Shown here in pieces: positions 42,787 to 51,827 of a stretch of DNA of 64,000 nt. The notes below the pieces were generated by a model, which was given only the letters and a program-made list of their open reading frames with translations, had not been told where the DNA came from and made no database searches. The first letter of the stretch is position 1. Each line of letters opens with the position of its first letter. The DNA lies in the NCBI RefSeq assembly GCF_000478985.1, contig NZ_AWXB01000069.1, positions 1-64,000 on the forward strand, read 5' to 3'. The stretch is from Peptoniphilus sp. BV3C26 (GTDB lineage Bacteria; Bacillota; Clostridia; Tissierellales; Peptoniphilaceae). A program made the translations under genes and the position numbers.

Positions 42787-43815
42787 TTGAAAAGAAAAAT
42801 TAATTTTGATTTAATGAGGGTTTTTCTTGCCTTTTTAGTTGTTGTTTTACATACAAGTGCTTTTTTTTGGCCACTTGAAAACTTTTCAGATAATAATTTT
42901 TTGTATTTGTCTTTTATAAACAGCTTTACTCGTGCAAGTGTTCCTGTTTTTTTAATGCTTAGCGGATATTTTCTTCTTTCAAGGGAAGAAAATCTTACTT
43001 ATATTTTAAAAAAATCTTTGCACATATATATTCTCTTTATAATTTGGTCTATTTTCTATACTTTTCCTGCAATTTTAAGAGATTTTTCTTTTAAAAATTT
43101 TATAAATTTATTTTTATCATCGAACTATCACCTTTGGTACCTTATGGCTGCTGTCTGGTGCTATTTGTTATCCCCTTTTTTATATGGATTAAAAAAATTA
43201 CCTGAAAAATATTTTAACTATATGATGGTCTTTATGATTTTATTTGGTCCTATTTCTTACAGTCTTTCAAATTTTATAAATATTTTAAATCATCCGACTC
43301 TATATAATTTATATTCGACTTTAAGAATTTATTTTTTCGGAAATATAATTATTTATTTTGCCTCAGGTTATTTTTTAAAAAAGGATTTTAACAAAATATT
43401 TGATTTTATTTTAAAAAATAATTTAATTTTATTTTTAATTTTTGTATGCGTTTCAATTTTTAACGGATTTTTAACTTTTCATTTCAGCAAAGTTGAAAAT
43501 TCTCCTATTATGATTTTTTTTGATAATTTTAATATTATTGTTTTTCTACAATCTTTTATAATATTTTTATTTTTTAAAAATATTAATTTTTCTTCCATTA
43601 AAAAAAGCACCGAAAAAATTATTTTAATTTTTTCAAAGTGCTCTTTTGGCATTTATTTAATACATCCTTTTATCCTTAGATATTTGGGACCTTTATTCTT
43701 AGAAAAAAATCCCATATCTTCGACTTTTATTTTGTCTTTTATAATTTTCATCTTATCTTTTGTTTTTTCTTTTATAGTTTTGAAAATGCCCTTTGCTAAA
43801 AAGCTTGTCAGTTAA
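42787..43815 (+). CDS. Acyltransferase 3 family membrane protein
   Basis: A 342-residue protein with about ten spans and the family start NFDLMRVFLAFLVVVLHTSAF, where the His of VVLHT is the likely catalytic residue, plus RASVPVFLMLSGYF. Relatives O-acylate surface polysaccharides or peptidoglycan, or act on small molecules. The target here is unknown. Start is TTG with GGAG seven bases upstream. It is transcribed alone and converges on DUF1294. Confidence 0.85.
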   Translation: MKRKINFDLMRVFLAFLVVVLHTSAFFWPLENFSDNNFLYLSFINSFTRASVPVFLMLSGYFLLSREENLTYILKKSLHIYILFIIWSIFYTFPAILRDFSFKNFINLFLSSNYHLWYLMAAVWCYLLSPFLYGLKKLPEKYFNYMMVFMILFGPISYSLSNFINILNHPTLYNLYSTLRIYFFGNIIIYFASGYFLKKDFNKIFDFILKNNLILFLIFVCVSIFNGFLTFHFSKVENSPIMIFFDNFNIIVFLQSFIIFLFFKNINFSSIKKSTEKIILIFSKCSFGIYLIHPFILRYLGPLFLEKNPISSTFILSFIIFILSFVFSFIVLKMPFAKKLVS

Positions 43816-43822
43816 TTTTAAT

Positions 43823-44080
43823 TTAAAAAATCATATTTAAAATTACAAGGCCGATAAAGTTTGCAATGTAAAAATAAAATTTTCTAATTTTGTGATGAAA
43901 GACTATCATGCCTGCAAATCCACCTAAAGCTCCTCCGCATACTCCTAAGGTTAATAAAAAAAATTCAGAAACTCTCCATCCACTAATTTTTGCTTTAAAT
44001 TTATCATAACCGTAAGCAGCAAAAGTTATTATATTTATTACCACAACTATATAAAACATTATTTCTTTTAAAAAATTCAT
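43823..44080 (-). CDS. DUF1294 small membrane protein
   Basis: An 85-residue protein with two to three spans and the DUF1294 features FAAYGYDKFKAK, RVSEFFLLTLGVCGGALGG and HKIRKFYF. Function unknown. Its start overlaps the AAA+ gene by 4 bases (ATGA), so it is the last gene of the Hsp70/J-like/AAA+ operon, though DUF1294 genes are also common elsewhere. Confidence 0.82.
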   Translation of the reverse strand: MNFLKEIMFYIVVVINIITFAAYGYDKFKAKISGWRVSEFFLLTLGVCGGALGGFAGMIVFHHKIRKFYFYIANFIGLVILNMIF

Positions 44081-46284
44081 ATTTCTTCAATTGCTCCAAT
44101 TACATCTTCTTTTTTTATTCTTAAAATTTCATGATCTGCAGATAAAACAATCCTTGATGCCTGTTTTATTTTTATTCTTTCAAAAAAGCTTCTGACATTT
44201 CTTGCGTTACCGAAATTTTTGCCCTTATTTCTTGTTATATCTCTTAAATATTGGCAAGCTATTTGTCTTGCATCTTCATCAATACTTCTATTTTCATTTT
44301 TTACATAGGATTCAAAAATTTCTATCATTTCGTCTTCTGTATAGTCTTCAAATTCTATTATTTTTTTTATTCTGCTTCTAAGACCTGAGTTTAAATTTAT
44401 TAAATCATTCATTTCTTTTGTGTAGCCTGCCATAATCACAACAAATTTATCTCTGTTGTCTTCCATTTCCTTTATTAAGGTGTCTATGGCTTCTTTTCCA
44501 AAATCATTTTCTCCGCCTCTTGCAAGAGAATATGCTTCATCAATAAATAAAACTCCACCATAAGCTTTTCTTATGACATCTAGTGTCTTTGGAGCAGTTT
44601 GTCCTATATATTCTCCAACTAAACTGCTTCTATCTGCAACAACAAAATTTGTTGAAGAAACAACTCCTAAGTTTTTATAAATTTTGCCTAAGATTCTTGC
44701 TACTGTAGTTTTTCCCGTTCCTGGATTACCTGTAAAGATTAAATGATTACTTGTTGATGCAACTTTTTGCCCTAATTCTTTTAACTTTTCGTTATAAATA
44801 TAAGTATTTTTTATTTCTTCCACTTCTTGCTTTACTTTTGACAGACCTATAAGGGAATTAAGCTCAACTAAACAAGAATCTAAATCTTGTTCTTCCAAAG
44901 AAGTTACATCTACTCTAAAATCAATGGCATCAAGAGTAGTAAGTTCTTCTTTTGAAACGGATTTTCTTCCTATTCTTAGAGCTCTTTCTTTAATTGCATC
45001 TTCAATAATATTTCTTACAGATCTTGCATTTGCAAAAAATTGATTGTCTTTAACTTCATTTATTCTTTTCATAAAGGCCTTTTTGCCATTTTCTGTTAAA
45101 TTATATTTAGAACCTTTAGCAGTAAATTCCGCTATTTGTAAAAGTTCATCATCATTATAATCTTCAAAAACTATTTCATTTGTTATACGACTTTTTAGAC
45201 CAGGATTTTTTTTCATAAGCTCATGCATTTCATCAGTATAACCTGCAAGAACAACTATTAATTTATCTCTGTTGTCTTCCATCTCCTTTACAAGAGTATC
45301 TATAGCTTCACTTCCAAAATCATTTTCTCCACCTCTTGCAAGGGAATAAGCCTCATCAATAAATAAAATACCGCCCATAGCTTCATCTATTTTTTCTTTA
45401 GTCAAAGCCGCAGTTTGTCCCACATATCCCGCTACTAAATCTGATCTGCCTACAACTGTAACCTTGTTCGTTTCTAATATCCCTAAATCTTTAAAAATAT
45501 CTCCCAACAAATTTGCAACTGTAGTTTTTCCTGTTCCAGGATTACCATAAAAGGCAAAATGGTTTGATTTTTTATTGTCATCAACTATTCCTTGAGCTGC
45601 ACGATTTTTGTTATATTCAATAGTGCTTACAATTTTTTGCACTTCTCTTTTTACACTTCCAAGGCCTATTAAAGCATTTAATTTATTTAAACTTTTTTCA
45701 AGACTATCCTTTGAATCTTCTTCTATTATTTTTTTTGACTTAGAAAGTTGTAAATATTTATTTGCAATATCACCTAATGGTCCGTTTCCTTGCTTTAAAA
45801 GAGTTTTTCTTGCAAGTTTTCTTAATTTATCTAATTCATTTACCCTATAATAAACTTCCATTTTTTCTTCAAAAAATTCCTCATCAGAAAAGGAACCTAT
45901 AATTTCAAGGGCATCATAGTATTTGTTATTTGCAAGTAAATATAATAAATTAACTTTTTTTGACGAACTTGTATCTGGAAAAAATTTATCTACCTCTCTT
46001 TTTATTTCTTCAAGATATTTATAATCATTTTGCTTGTAGGCAATTTCTCCTAAAAGTTCATAATATTTTGCATTTTTATAAGAGGAATCTTGCAATATTT
46101 TTTGAGCATTTACATAGTCTTTATGATAAATATAAGCCTGAGCCAAATAATTATCTGCTTCTAAAAAATCTTTATTTTTTTCTTTTACTTCATTTATAAA
46201 TTTTAAAGTAGAGTCCAAATTATTAGAATTAATTCTAAGCTCAATTTGTCTCTTAAGATCTTGGGTATTTTCATTAAAATCCAT
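44077..46284 (-). CDS. Tandem AAA+ ATPase of the CbxX/SpoVK type with TPR-like N-terminus
   Basis: A 735-residue soluble ATPase. Residues about 1-190 are helical and TPR-like (EADNYLAQAYIYHKDYVNA). Two CbxX-type AAA+ modules follow, with Walker A GNPGTGKTTVANLLG (about 248) and GNPGTGKTTVARILG (about 520). Both have Walker B LFIDEAYSLARGGENDFG and the sensor region RNIIEDA or RNVRSFFERI. Both modules keep the key residues. Relatives include RuBisCO activase CbbX, SpoVK and EccA of type VII secretion, all protein-remodelling ATPases. It follows the J-like gene by 11 bases. The substrate is unknown; the TPR region probably binds partner proteins. Confidence 0.85.
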   Translation of the reverse strand: MDFNENTQDLKRQIELRINSNNLDSTLKFINEVKEKNKDFLEADNYLAQAYIYHKDYVNAQKILQDSSYKNAKYYELLGEIAYKQNDYKYLEEIKREVDKFFPDTSSSKKVNLLYLLANNKYYDALEIIGSFSDEEFFEEKMEVYYRVNELDKLRKLARKTLLKQGNGPLGDIANKYLQLSKSKKIIEEDSKDSLEKSLNKLNALIGLGSVKREVQKIVSTIEYNKNRAAQGIVDDNKKSNHFAFYGNPGTGKTTVANLLGDIFKDLGILETNKVTVVGRSDLVAGYVGQTAALTKEKIDEAMGGILFIDEAYSLARGGENDFGSEAIDTLVKEMEDNRDKLIVVLAGYTDEMHELMKKNPGLKSRITNEIVFEDYNDDELLQIAEFTAKGSKYNLTENGKKAFMKRINEVKDNQFFANARSVRNIIEDAIKERALRIGRKSVSKEELTTLDAIDFRVDVTSLEEQDLDSCLVELNSLIGLSKVKQEVEEIKNTYIYNEKLKELGQKVASTSNHLIFTGNPGTGKTTVARILGKIYKNLGVVSSTNFVVADRSSLVGEYIGQTAPKTLDVIRKAYGGVLFIDEAYSLARGGENDFGKEAIDTLIKEMEDNRDKFVVIMAGYTKEMNDLINLNSGLRSRIKKIIEFEDYTEDEMIEIFESYVKNENRSIDEDARQIACQYLRDITRNKGKNFGNARNVRSFFERIKIKQASRIVLSADHEILRIKKEDVIGAIEEI

Positions 46285-46295
46285 CTTTTCCCTAC

Positions 46296-47555
46296 TTATT
46301 CATTATTTTTTACTTTATTTTTAATTTCTTGTGCAGTTGTCTTTGCTTTGCCATAAGAAAATAAAAGTTTTCTCCTATAACTTTCTTTATAAGGGTCCTT
46401 TCCATTTACAATGTCCGCATTTATTCTGTATCCCTTTGCGAACATAGAAGCTATAGGTAATACAAAAATAAAATAAAATGCTATAAGGTCTATTATGCTA
46501 ATTATAGGTGAACTTAAAAACTTAGGTAATATTGTTCCTAAAATTCCATATACAACTTTGCTTAAGAAATAATATATAACACCTGAAATGCCCATCCTAA
46601 TAATAACACTTACAAATGAATAAGGAATAAAACTATTATCCAAAGATTTTTTTACAGCTTCATATTTTTCGTTGAAAAATTCACTGGTATAATATTTTTT
46701 TCCTTCATCAAAAAGAGCCATATATTTTTTAGCATCTTCCATATTGATTGCTTGCCACTTTTGTTCGTGTCTTACAAGATATTTTATTTCCGCAAGTCTA
46801 TAATAAGCAATGGCAAGAGGATATTTAAAACGAGAATCGTGTTCTACCCTGTCTTTTGCTAGGTCTATTGTCTTTTCATGTTCATTTAAATAATTTAAAT
46901 AAAGGCACTCAAGAAAAATAGTATCATCAGAGTTTGGATTGAGCCTTTTTATATTATTTACCAAATACTCTACAATTTTTTTGTCCCTGTCTACAAAAAG
47001 ACTTGCCCTATCTAAAAGTCCATATAAATACAAATAGTTAATTTCATAATTATTTGGATTTAACTCCATAATCCTATTATAGGTCTTAAATAAGATGTCT
47101 TGATTTACATTATTTTCAGCTTGTATTTTACTTAAAGCAATCCATGCAGGCTCATAGTTCGGAGCTTGAGAAGCAATGTTTTGAGCAAGAGACAAAGCTT
47201 TATTTTTATCCATATTAACAAGTTCATAAGCCTGTTTTATGGATTGGTCTATTGATAAATTTCCACCTTTGTTTTGAGTGTTGCTTTGTGTATTTTGTCT
47301 TCCTTGATTATTATTTTTTGCTTTGTTTAACTCTATATTAAGTTGGTTAATATAGGCATTTTTACTTTCTTCGGTTTCAAAAACCTTTATAGCTTCACTT
47401 ACATTTTTAATATTTAGCTCCGCTTCCTGTCTTATTTCAAGTTTCGGATGGGTAGCACGACTTGTCCATTTTCTTAATTCTTTGTTTAAAATTCCCTTTA
47501 TTTCTTCTAAAGAAGCATCTTGGGGTAGATTATAAATACTAAAATAATTTTTCAT
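46296..47555 (-). CDS. Membrane protein with HPD-less J-like domain and TPR-like repeats
   Basis: A 419-residue protein. Residues about 1-70 follow a J domain (YFSIYNLPQDASLEEIKG ... VSEAIKVFETEESKNAY), but the HPD motif that drives Hsp70 ATPase is replaced (LRKWTSRA). A Gln/Asn-rich linker (about 75-100) leads to TPR-like helices (about 105-270). Two spans lie at about 320-345 and 350-375, and the tail is basic and cytoplasmic. It starts 7 bases after the Hsp70 gene. It may recruit the Hsp70 and the AAA+ ATPase to the membrane without stimulating the Hsp70 in the usual way. Confidence 0.7.
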   Translation of the reverse strand: MKNYFSIYNLPQDASLEEIKGILNKELRKWTSRATHPKLEIRQEAELNIKNVSEAIKVFETEESKNAYINQLNIELNKAKNNNQGRQNTQSNTQNKGGNLSIDQSIKQAYELVNMDKNKALSLAQNIASQAPNYEPAWIALSKIQAENNVNQDILFKTYNRIMELNPNNYEINYLYLYGLLDRASLFVDRDKKIVEYLVNNIKRLNPNSDDTIFLECLYLNYLNEHEKTIDLAKDRVEHDSRFKYPLAIAYYRLAEIKYLVRHEQKWQAINMEDAKKYMALFDEGKKYYTSEFFNEKYEAVKKSLDNSFIPYSFVSVIIRMGISGVIYYFLSKVVYGILGTILPKFLSSPIISIIDLIAFYFIFVLPIASMFAKGYRINADIVNGKDPYKESYRRKLLFSYGKAKTTAQEIKNKVKNNE

Positions 47556-47562
47556 TTTTCAC

Positions 47563-49068
47563 CTATTGTACATCAATATTTGATATTCTATTTGTTTTTT
47601 CCACAACTTCTTCTTTGGTTAAATTTGAATCTCTTTTAAGTTCAAAAGCATCTATCATTGTATCTGTAAAAGCATCCCATACTTTTAATTTTATAAGTCC
47701 GTCCTTATCATAGGATAAGAAAAATTTCATTTCAGATCCCTTAGGCCTTTGACCTGCAGGAAGCTTAATCTTAGTTTCACCTATAATGTTTACATACTTT
47801 AAATCTTCTTCATCGCCTTCGCAAACTTTTAAAGTAACTAGATTTTGATTTTCAACCAAAGTATAAAATGATCTTGTTGCATCAGTGGGAATAGGGGTGT
47901 TTTTCTCAATCATAATATAATTTCTCTCCACTCCATTGTCCATTGCTGAAAATCCAATGCCATGAGAGTTTACATCAATTATCTTTATTCCTTGCAAATC
48001 TTGATTTAAATCTTTTTTATCGTCAAGAAATTTTCCTTGGTATGCTGCTCCTATGGCAACAACTTCATCAGGATTTAATTCAAGAGAAGGTTTTTTATGA
48101 GTAACTTCTTCAATTCTATCTCTAACGAGCTTTATCCTTGAAGAACCACCTACTAAAATAGTTTTATCTATATCTGACCAATTTAATCCGGCATCTTCTA
48201 AGGTAAATTTCACCATGTCTATTGTCTGCTCAATAAGTCCTCTTATTAAACTGTTAAAAAGTTCCTGAGTAATTTCAACCTTATCTCTTATTCCAGAAGC
48301 ATTAACTACAATACTTGTCTTTTGTTTATTAGATAAAGATTTCTTTGCTTCTTCAACTTTTTCTCTCAAATCTTCCATGGCGTAAACATCATCAAATAAA
48401 TCAATTCCATGCTTGTTTTCTATGTACTCAAGGACATAATTTAAAAGAGCATTGTCAAAATCAAAGCCACCTAAATTTCTATTTCCATTTGTTGCAAGCA
48501 CTTTTAATTCTTTGTTGTTTATTTCCATGACAACAACATCAAAAGTTCCGCCACCCAAATCATAAATCATGATTCTTTGTTTTTCATTGTTTTGTTCTAA
48601 ACCATAAGCAAGAGCTGCAGCAGTTGGCTCGTTAATAATTTTAAGAACATTTAAGCCTGCAATGTTTCCCGCATCTTGGGTTGCCTTTCTTTGTGCATCA
48701 GTAAAATATGCAGGAACAGTTATTACCGCACCGGTTACTTCTTCTCCTAAATATCCTTCCGCTTGTTTTTTTAATTTTTTTAATATGATTGCTGAAAGTT
48801 CTTCCGGTGAAAAGAGTTCTCCATCTTTTCTTGCAAATTTAAAATCCTTATCTCCAATTTTTCTTTTAATATATTGAATGGTATCTTCAGGTGCAATAAT
48901 AGCTTCATTTTTTGCTTCCGTTCCTACAATAGGATTGTCGTCTTCAAAATAAATAACAGAGGGGGTAACACGGCCTCCTTCGCTGTTAGGTATAATTTGC
49001 GGATTGTTATCCTTGTCTATAAATGCAACAGCTGAATTAGTTGTTCCTAAATCTATTCCTATTATCAT
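47563..49068 (-). CDS. Short Hsp70 (DnaK-like) lacking the helical lid
   Basis: A 501-residue Hsp70. The ATPase domain is complete: IGIDLGTTNSAVAFID, VPAYFTDAQRKATQDAG, INEPTAAALAYG, IYDLGGGTFDVVV, LVGGSSRIKLVRD. The beta substrate domain follows (about 375-490, with GIGFSAMDNG and KNTPIPTDATRSF). The alpha-helical lid, about 100 residues in DnaK, is missing. No grpE, dnaJ or hrcA is near, so this is not the main DnaK operon. It is the first gene of an operon with the J-like and AAA+ genes, and GGAGG precedes the start. Confidence 0.88.
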   Translation of the reverse strand: MIIGIDLGTTNSAVAFIDKDNNPQIIPNSEGGRVTPSVIYFEDDNPIVGTEAKNEAIIAPEDTIQYIKRKIGDKDFKFARKDGELFSPEELSAIILKKLKKQAEGYLGEEVTGAVITVPAYFTDAQRKATQDAGNIAGLNVLKIINEPTAAALAYGLEQNNEKQRIMIYDLGGGTFDVVVMEINNKELKVLATNGNRNLGGFDFDNALLNYVLEYIENKHGIDLFDDVYAMEDLREKVEEAKKSLSNKQKTSIVVNASGIRDKVEITQELFNSLIRGLIEQTIDMVKFTLEDAGLNWSDIDKTILVGGSSRIKLVRDRIEEVTHKKPSLELNPDEVVAIGAAYQGKFLDDKKDLNQDLQGIKIIDVNSHGIGFSAMDNGVERNYIMIEKNTPIPTDATRSFYTLVENQNLVTLKVCEGDEEDLKYVNIIGETKIKLPAGQRPKGSEMKFFLSYDKDGLIKLKVWDAFTDTMIDAFELKRDSNLTKEEVVEKTNRISNIDVQ

Positions 49069-49132
49069 GAATAACCTCCTTAATCTAAAATTTATTATAT
49101 CATAGAAAAATTTTTAATTTATCCTAATTGGC

Positions 49133-49172
49133 ATTAAAAAATCCCAAAATTTAAAATTTTGAGATTTTTTAT
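49133..49172 (-). terminator. Terminator of the transporter gene
   Basis: AAAAAATCTCAAAATTTTAAATTTTGGGATTTTTT read on the minus strand in part (AATCTCAAAATT/AATTTTGGGATT) forms a stem with T and A runs on both sides. It lies between the NCS1 transporter and the Hsp70 gene. Confidence 0.75.
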
Positions 49173-49189
49173 AAAGATTTCATATTAAC

Positions 49190-50356
49190 TTATTTTAAAA
49201 ATTTTTTTAAGATAAAAGTAACTAAACCTGTAATTAAAATGGCAGGTAAGGTTGCCCCAATAGATAGGCCTTCTTTTAAAAATATCCTATAAATAATAAA
49301 ACCTATTACCCAGGAAATAATATTGATAAAGTCAAAATCAGAATTTATCTTTTTATTCTTTATTAAAAAATAATCTACAATTTGAACTGAAGCCATAGGA
49401 GCAAAAACCGAACCTATTAAATATAAAAAGTTTTCAAATTGACCAGTATCAAAAAAGATTGCAAGAGCAATTCCTATAATTGTAACTATTAATGCCGCCC
49501 ACTTTTCAGATATGTTTTTAAACAAACTTTTACAAGATACTCCTCCACTGTAGGCATCTAAAAAAGTTGTAGTTACCGTTGAAAAAATTACAATAATTAA
49601 AGCTATACTTCCAAGACCTGCTTTGAGCATTATTTGTGAAATACTTGATGAGCCGCTAAAACCTGCTGCACTCATGCCGATTATATACATCCAAATACTT
49701 GCGAAAAAATATACAAGACTTGCAGTTAAAGTTCCTTCAAAAGGATTTTTTGCATCTTTTGTATAATCTCCTATTAAGGGAAGCCAAGAAAGAGGCATGG
49801 CAATGGAAAGTTCTATTGCCTGACCAAAGGAAAGTCCTCCTGTCTTTTCAAAAGAAGTTCCCTTAAAAATATTAAAACTTAATATTAAAGTTAAAATAAA
49901 AAGAACGGACATAGAAATAATATTAATTTTTTCAAGATTTTTTATTCCTATTAAAATCCAAATAATAATTAAAATTCCAATTATAATGGACCACATATTA
50001 GTTGAATTTGATGAGAAAACTTCAGAAGATGCTCCTGCGCCTTGAGAAATCATAACCGCTGTCCAACCTATAAGTTGCAAAATGTTTAAAAAAGTAAAAA
50101 TAATAGCTCCTTTTTCTCCAAAGGCAATTTTAACACTTTCCATAGCAGTTTTTTCACTTTTTGCTCCTATTAAACCTACAAGGAAAAAAAGTCCGCAGCC
50201 AATTAAATGTCCAATTACAATGGCTAATATACCTTGACTAAAACCAAGAGGAGCAAATAATGTTCCTGTTAAAATTTCAGCAATGGAAATTGCAGCTCCA
50301 AACCAAATCAAACCAAGGTCAAGATTTTTTATTTTAGAATTCAAAATCTTCACCAC
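49190..50356 (-). CDS. cytX: NCS1-family transporter, CytX-like (hydroxymethylpyrimidine uptake)
   Basis: A 388-residue transporter with about 12 spans and the CytX-type start LIWFGAAISIAEILTGTLFA. The TPP riboswitch directly upstream supports uptake of a thiamin precursor, as known for CytX (hydroxymethylpyrimidine). The open frame starts at GTG 50,356 with a poor ribosome site. The best site (AAGGAGG) instead serves an ATG at 50,372 that opens a 12-codon frame, MKKFVGGEDFEF, ending inside cytX in another frame. Either this is a leader peptide coupled to cytX, or one base is wrong and the true start is 50,372. Confidence 0.82.
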   Translation of the reverse strand: MVKILNSKIKNLDLGLIWFGAAISIAEILTGTLFAPLGFSQGILAIVIGHLIGCGLFFLVGLIGAKSEKTAMESVKIAFGEKGAIIFTFLNILQLIGWTAVMISQGAGASSEVFSSNSTNMWSIIIGILIIIWILIGIKNLEKINIISMSVLFILTLILSFNIFKGTSFEKTGGLSFGQAIELSIAMPLSWLPLIGDYTKDAKNPFEGTLTASLVYFFASIWMYIIGMSAAGFSGSSSISQIMLKAGLGSIALIIVIFSTVTTTFLDAYSGGVSCKSLFKNISEKWAALIVTIIGIALAIFFDTGQFENFLYLIGSVFAPMASVQIVDYFLIKNKKINSDFDFINIISWVIGFIIYRIFLKEGLSIGATLPAILITGLVTFILKKFLK

Positions 50357-50372
50357 CTACAAATTTTTTCAT

Positions 50373-50503
50373 AAAAAAACCTCCTTATCTCACCGAGTTC
50401 CTTACGGCAGAGAATAAAGAAGTATTCTTGCACTTCCCTTTCCAGCATTATCTGGCAGGTTGTAAGGGTATGATCTCAGCTTTTTCAAGCACCCCCAGTG
50501 ATA
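50373..50503 (-). promoter_or_regulatory. TPP riboswitch (THI element)
   Basis: The minus strand reads CACTGGGGGTGCTT, then GCTGAGATCATACCCTT, ACCTGCCAGATAATGCTGG and AAAGGGAAGTG (50,503-50,431). These match the thi box: GGGGUGC...CUGAGA...ACCC and CUGAUCUGGAUAAUGCC-type helices. About 60 bases of expression platform contain GATAAGGAGG, so ligand binding probably hides the ribosome site or triggers termination. Thiamin pyrophosphate should repress the transporter. Confidence 0.93.
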
Positions 50504-50558
50504 ATCTTAAATTTTTATAAAACTGATTATAATATTTATAGCTTTATCTGTAAAGTCC

Positions 50559-50846
50559 TTAACTTTTAAAAGACCTTTTTAATTTATCCAAATCAAAAAA
50601 TCCTGCGACTCTTTCAACTTCAACTCCATCCCTTAAATATAAAAGTGTGGGAAAAGAAAAAACTTGAAATTCTCCCCTTAATTTAGGAAAGTCCTTTAAA
50701 TTAACAGAAATAAACTTTCCGTCAAAATCTTTAAGTTCTTTTAAAGCAAGTTCTTTCATTCCATTACAAAGTCCGCAGTCCGGTCCTTGAAAAAATAAAA
50801 ACACATTTCCTTTTTTATATTCCTTGTTAAAATTTTCAATTTTCAT
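50559..50846 (-). CDS. Thioredoxin-like protein
   Basis: A 95-residue single thioredoxin fold. The active site is CGLC (FFQGPDCGLCNGMKE, about residues 22-29), the cis-Pro is in FSFPTLLYLRDG, and the end is GFFDLDKLKRS. CGLC differs from the usual CGPC, so its redox potential may differ. It lies two bases after the proline iminopeptidase gene and is followed by the TPP riboswitch, so it ends that operon. Confidence 0.85.
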   Translation of the reverse strand: MKIENFNKEYKKGNVFLFFQGPDCGLCNGMKELALKELKDFDGKFISVNLKDFPKLRGEFQVFSFPTLLYLRDGVEVERVAGFFDLDKLKRSFKS

Positions 50847-50848
50847 TT

Positions 50849-51814
50849 TTATTCCTGATATAATTTTTTAAAATTTTCACTAGCTTTTATTAAAGAATCA
50901 ATTATTTCAAGTTCCATTGATGAATGACCTGAAATAGTTATATCTAAATTTACTTTATTTAATTTTTTGCTTAAAAGGTATGCACCTATAAATCTGCAAT
51001 CCATGTCGTATCTGCCATGAACAATATGAGTTGGAATGTCTTTTATAATATGAGCATTATCTAAAATATAATTCATATTTTCTCTAAACATATGATTAAC
51101 CCAAAAATGACACTCAATAGAAGCCATATTTATTGCATAATCCTCATCTGAAAAATCCTCTGTAACTTTTTCACTTGGTTTTAAAGTAGTTATACTTCCC
51201 TCCCAAATGGACCAAGCTTTTGCAGCTTCAATTTTTACTTTTTCATCTTGTCCCGTTAATCTTTTATAATAAGCCTTTATTAAATCTTTTCTTTCATTTT
51301 CTGGAATTATTGAAATAAAATTTTCCCATTTGTCAGGAAATATATTTGAAGCTCCTCCCTCTTGATATATCCAATCTATATCTTCCTGTCTTCCTAAAAA
51401 AATCCCTCGTAAAATTAATCCTATAACTTTTTCAGGATGCTTAATTGCGTATGAAAGAGCCAGGGTGCTACCCCAAGAGCCTCCAAACACAATCCACTTA
51501 TCTATATTTAGTCTTTCTCTAATTTTTTCCATATCGGAAATTATTGCATCAGTATTATTGTCTTTTAAACAAGCTTTAGGTCTGCTTTTTCCACTGCCCC
51601 TTTGATCAAATAAAATAATCCTGTAAAAATCCGGATCAAAAAATCTTCTGCAATCAGGACTAGTTCCACACCCAGGTCCTCCATGTAAAAAAACTATAGG
51701 TTTTCCATTGGGATTTCCTGATTCTTCAAAGTAAATTTCATGTAAGTCATCAACTTTTATATATTCACTAAAATTTTTTTCTATGGGTCTGTATAATTCT
51801 CTTAATTTTTTCAT
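50849..51814 (-). CDS. pip: Proline iminopeptidase
   Basis: A 321-residue alpha/beta hydrolase that releases N-terminal proline from peptides (family S33). It has FLHGGPGCGTSPDCRRFFDP, LFDQRGSGKSRP, and the nucleophile GGSWGSTLALSYA (Ser at about residue 113). IVHGRYDMDCR (Asp) and GHSSMELEI (His) complete the triad. This HGGPG/DQRGSGxS pattern is specific to Pip. It is cytoplasmic, with no signal peptide, and is followed by the thioredoxin-like gene. Confidence 0.92.
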   Translation of the reverse strand: MKKLRELYRPIEKNFSEYIKVDDLHEIYFEESGNPNGKPIVFLHGGPGCGTSPDCRRFFDPDFYRIILFDQRGSGKSRPKACLKDNNTDAIISDMEKIRERLNIDKWIVFGGSWGSTLALSYAIKHPEKVIGLILRGIFLGRQEDIDWIYQEGGASNIFPDKWENFISIIPENERKDLIKAYYKRLTGQDEKVKIEAAKAWSIWEGSITTLKPSEKVTEDFSDEDYAINMASIECHFWVNHMFRENMNYILDNAHIIKDIPTHIVHGRYDMDCRFIGAYLLSKKLNKVNLDITISGHSSMELEIIDSLIKASENFKKLYQE

Positions 51815-51827
51815 ATTTTATCCCTTT

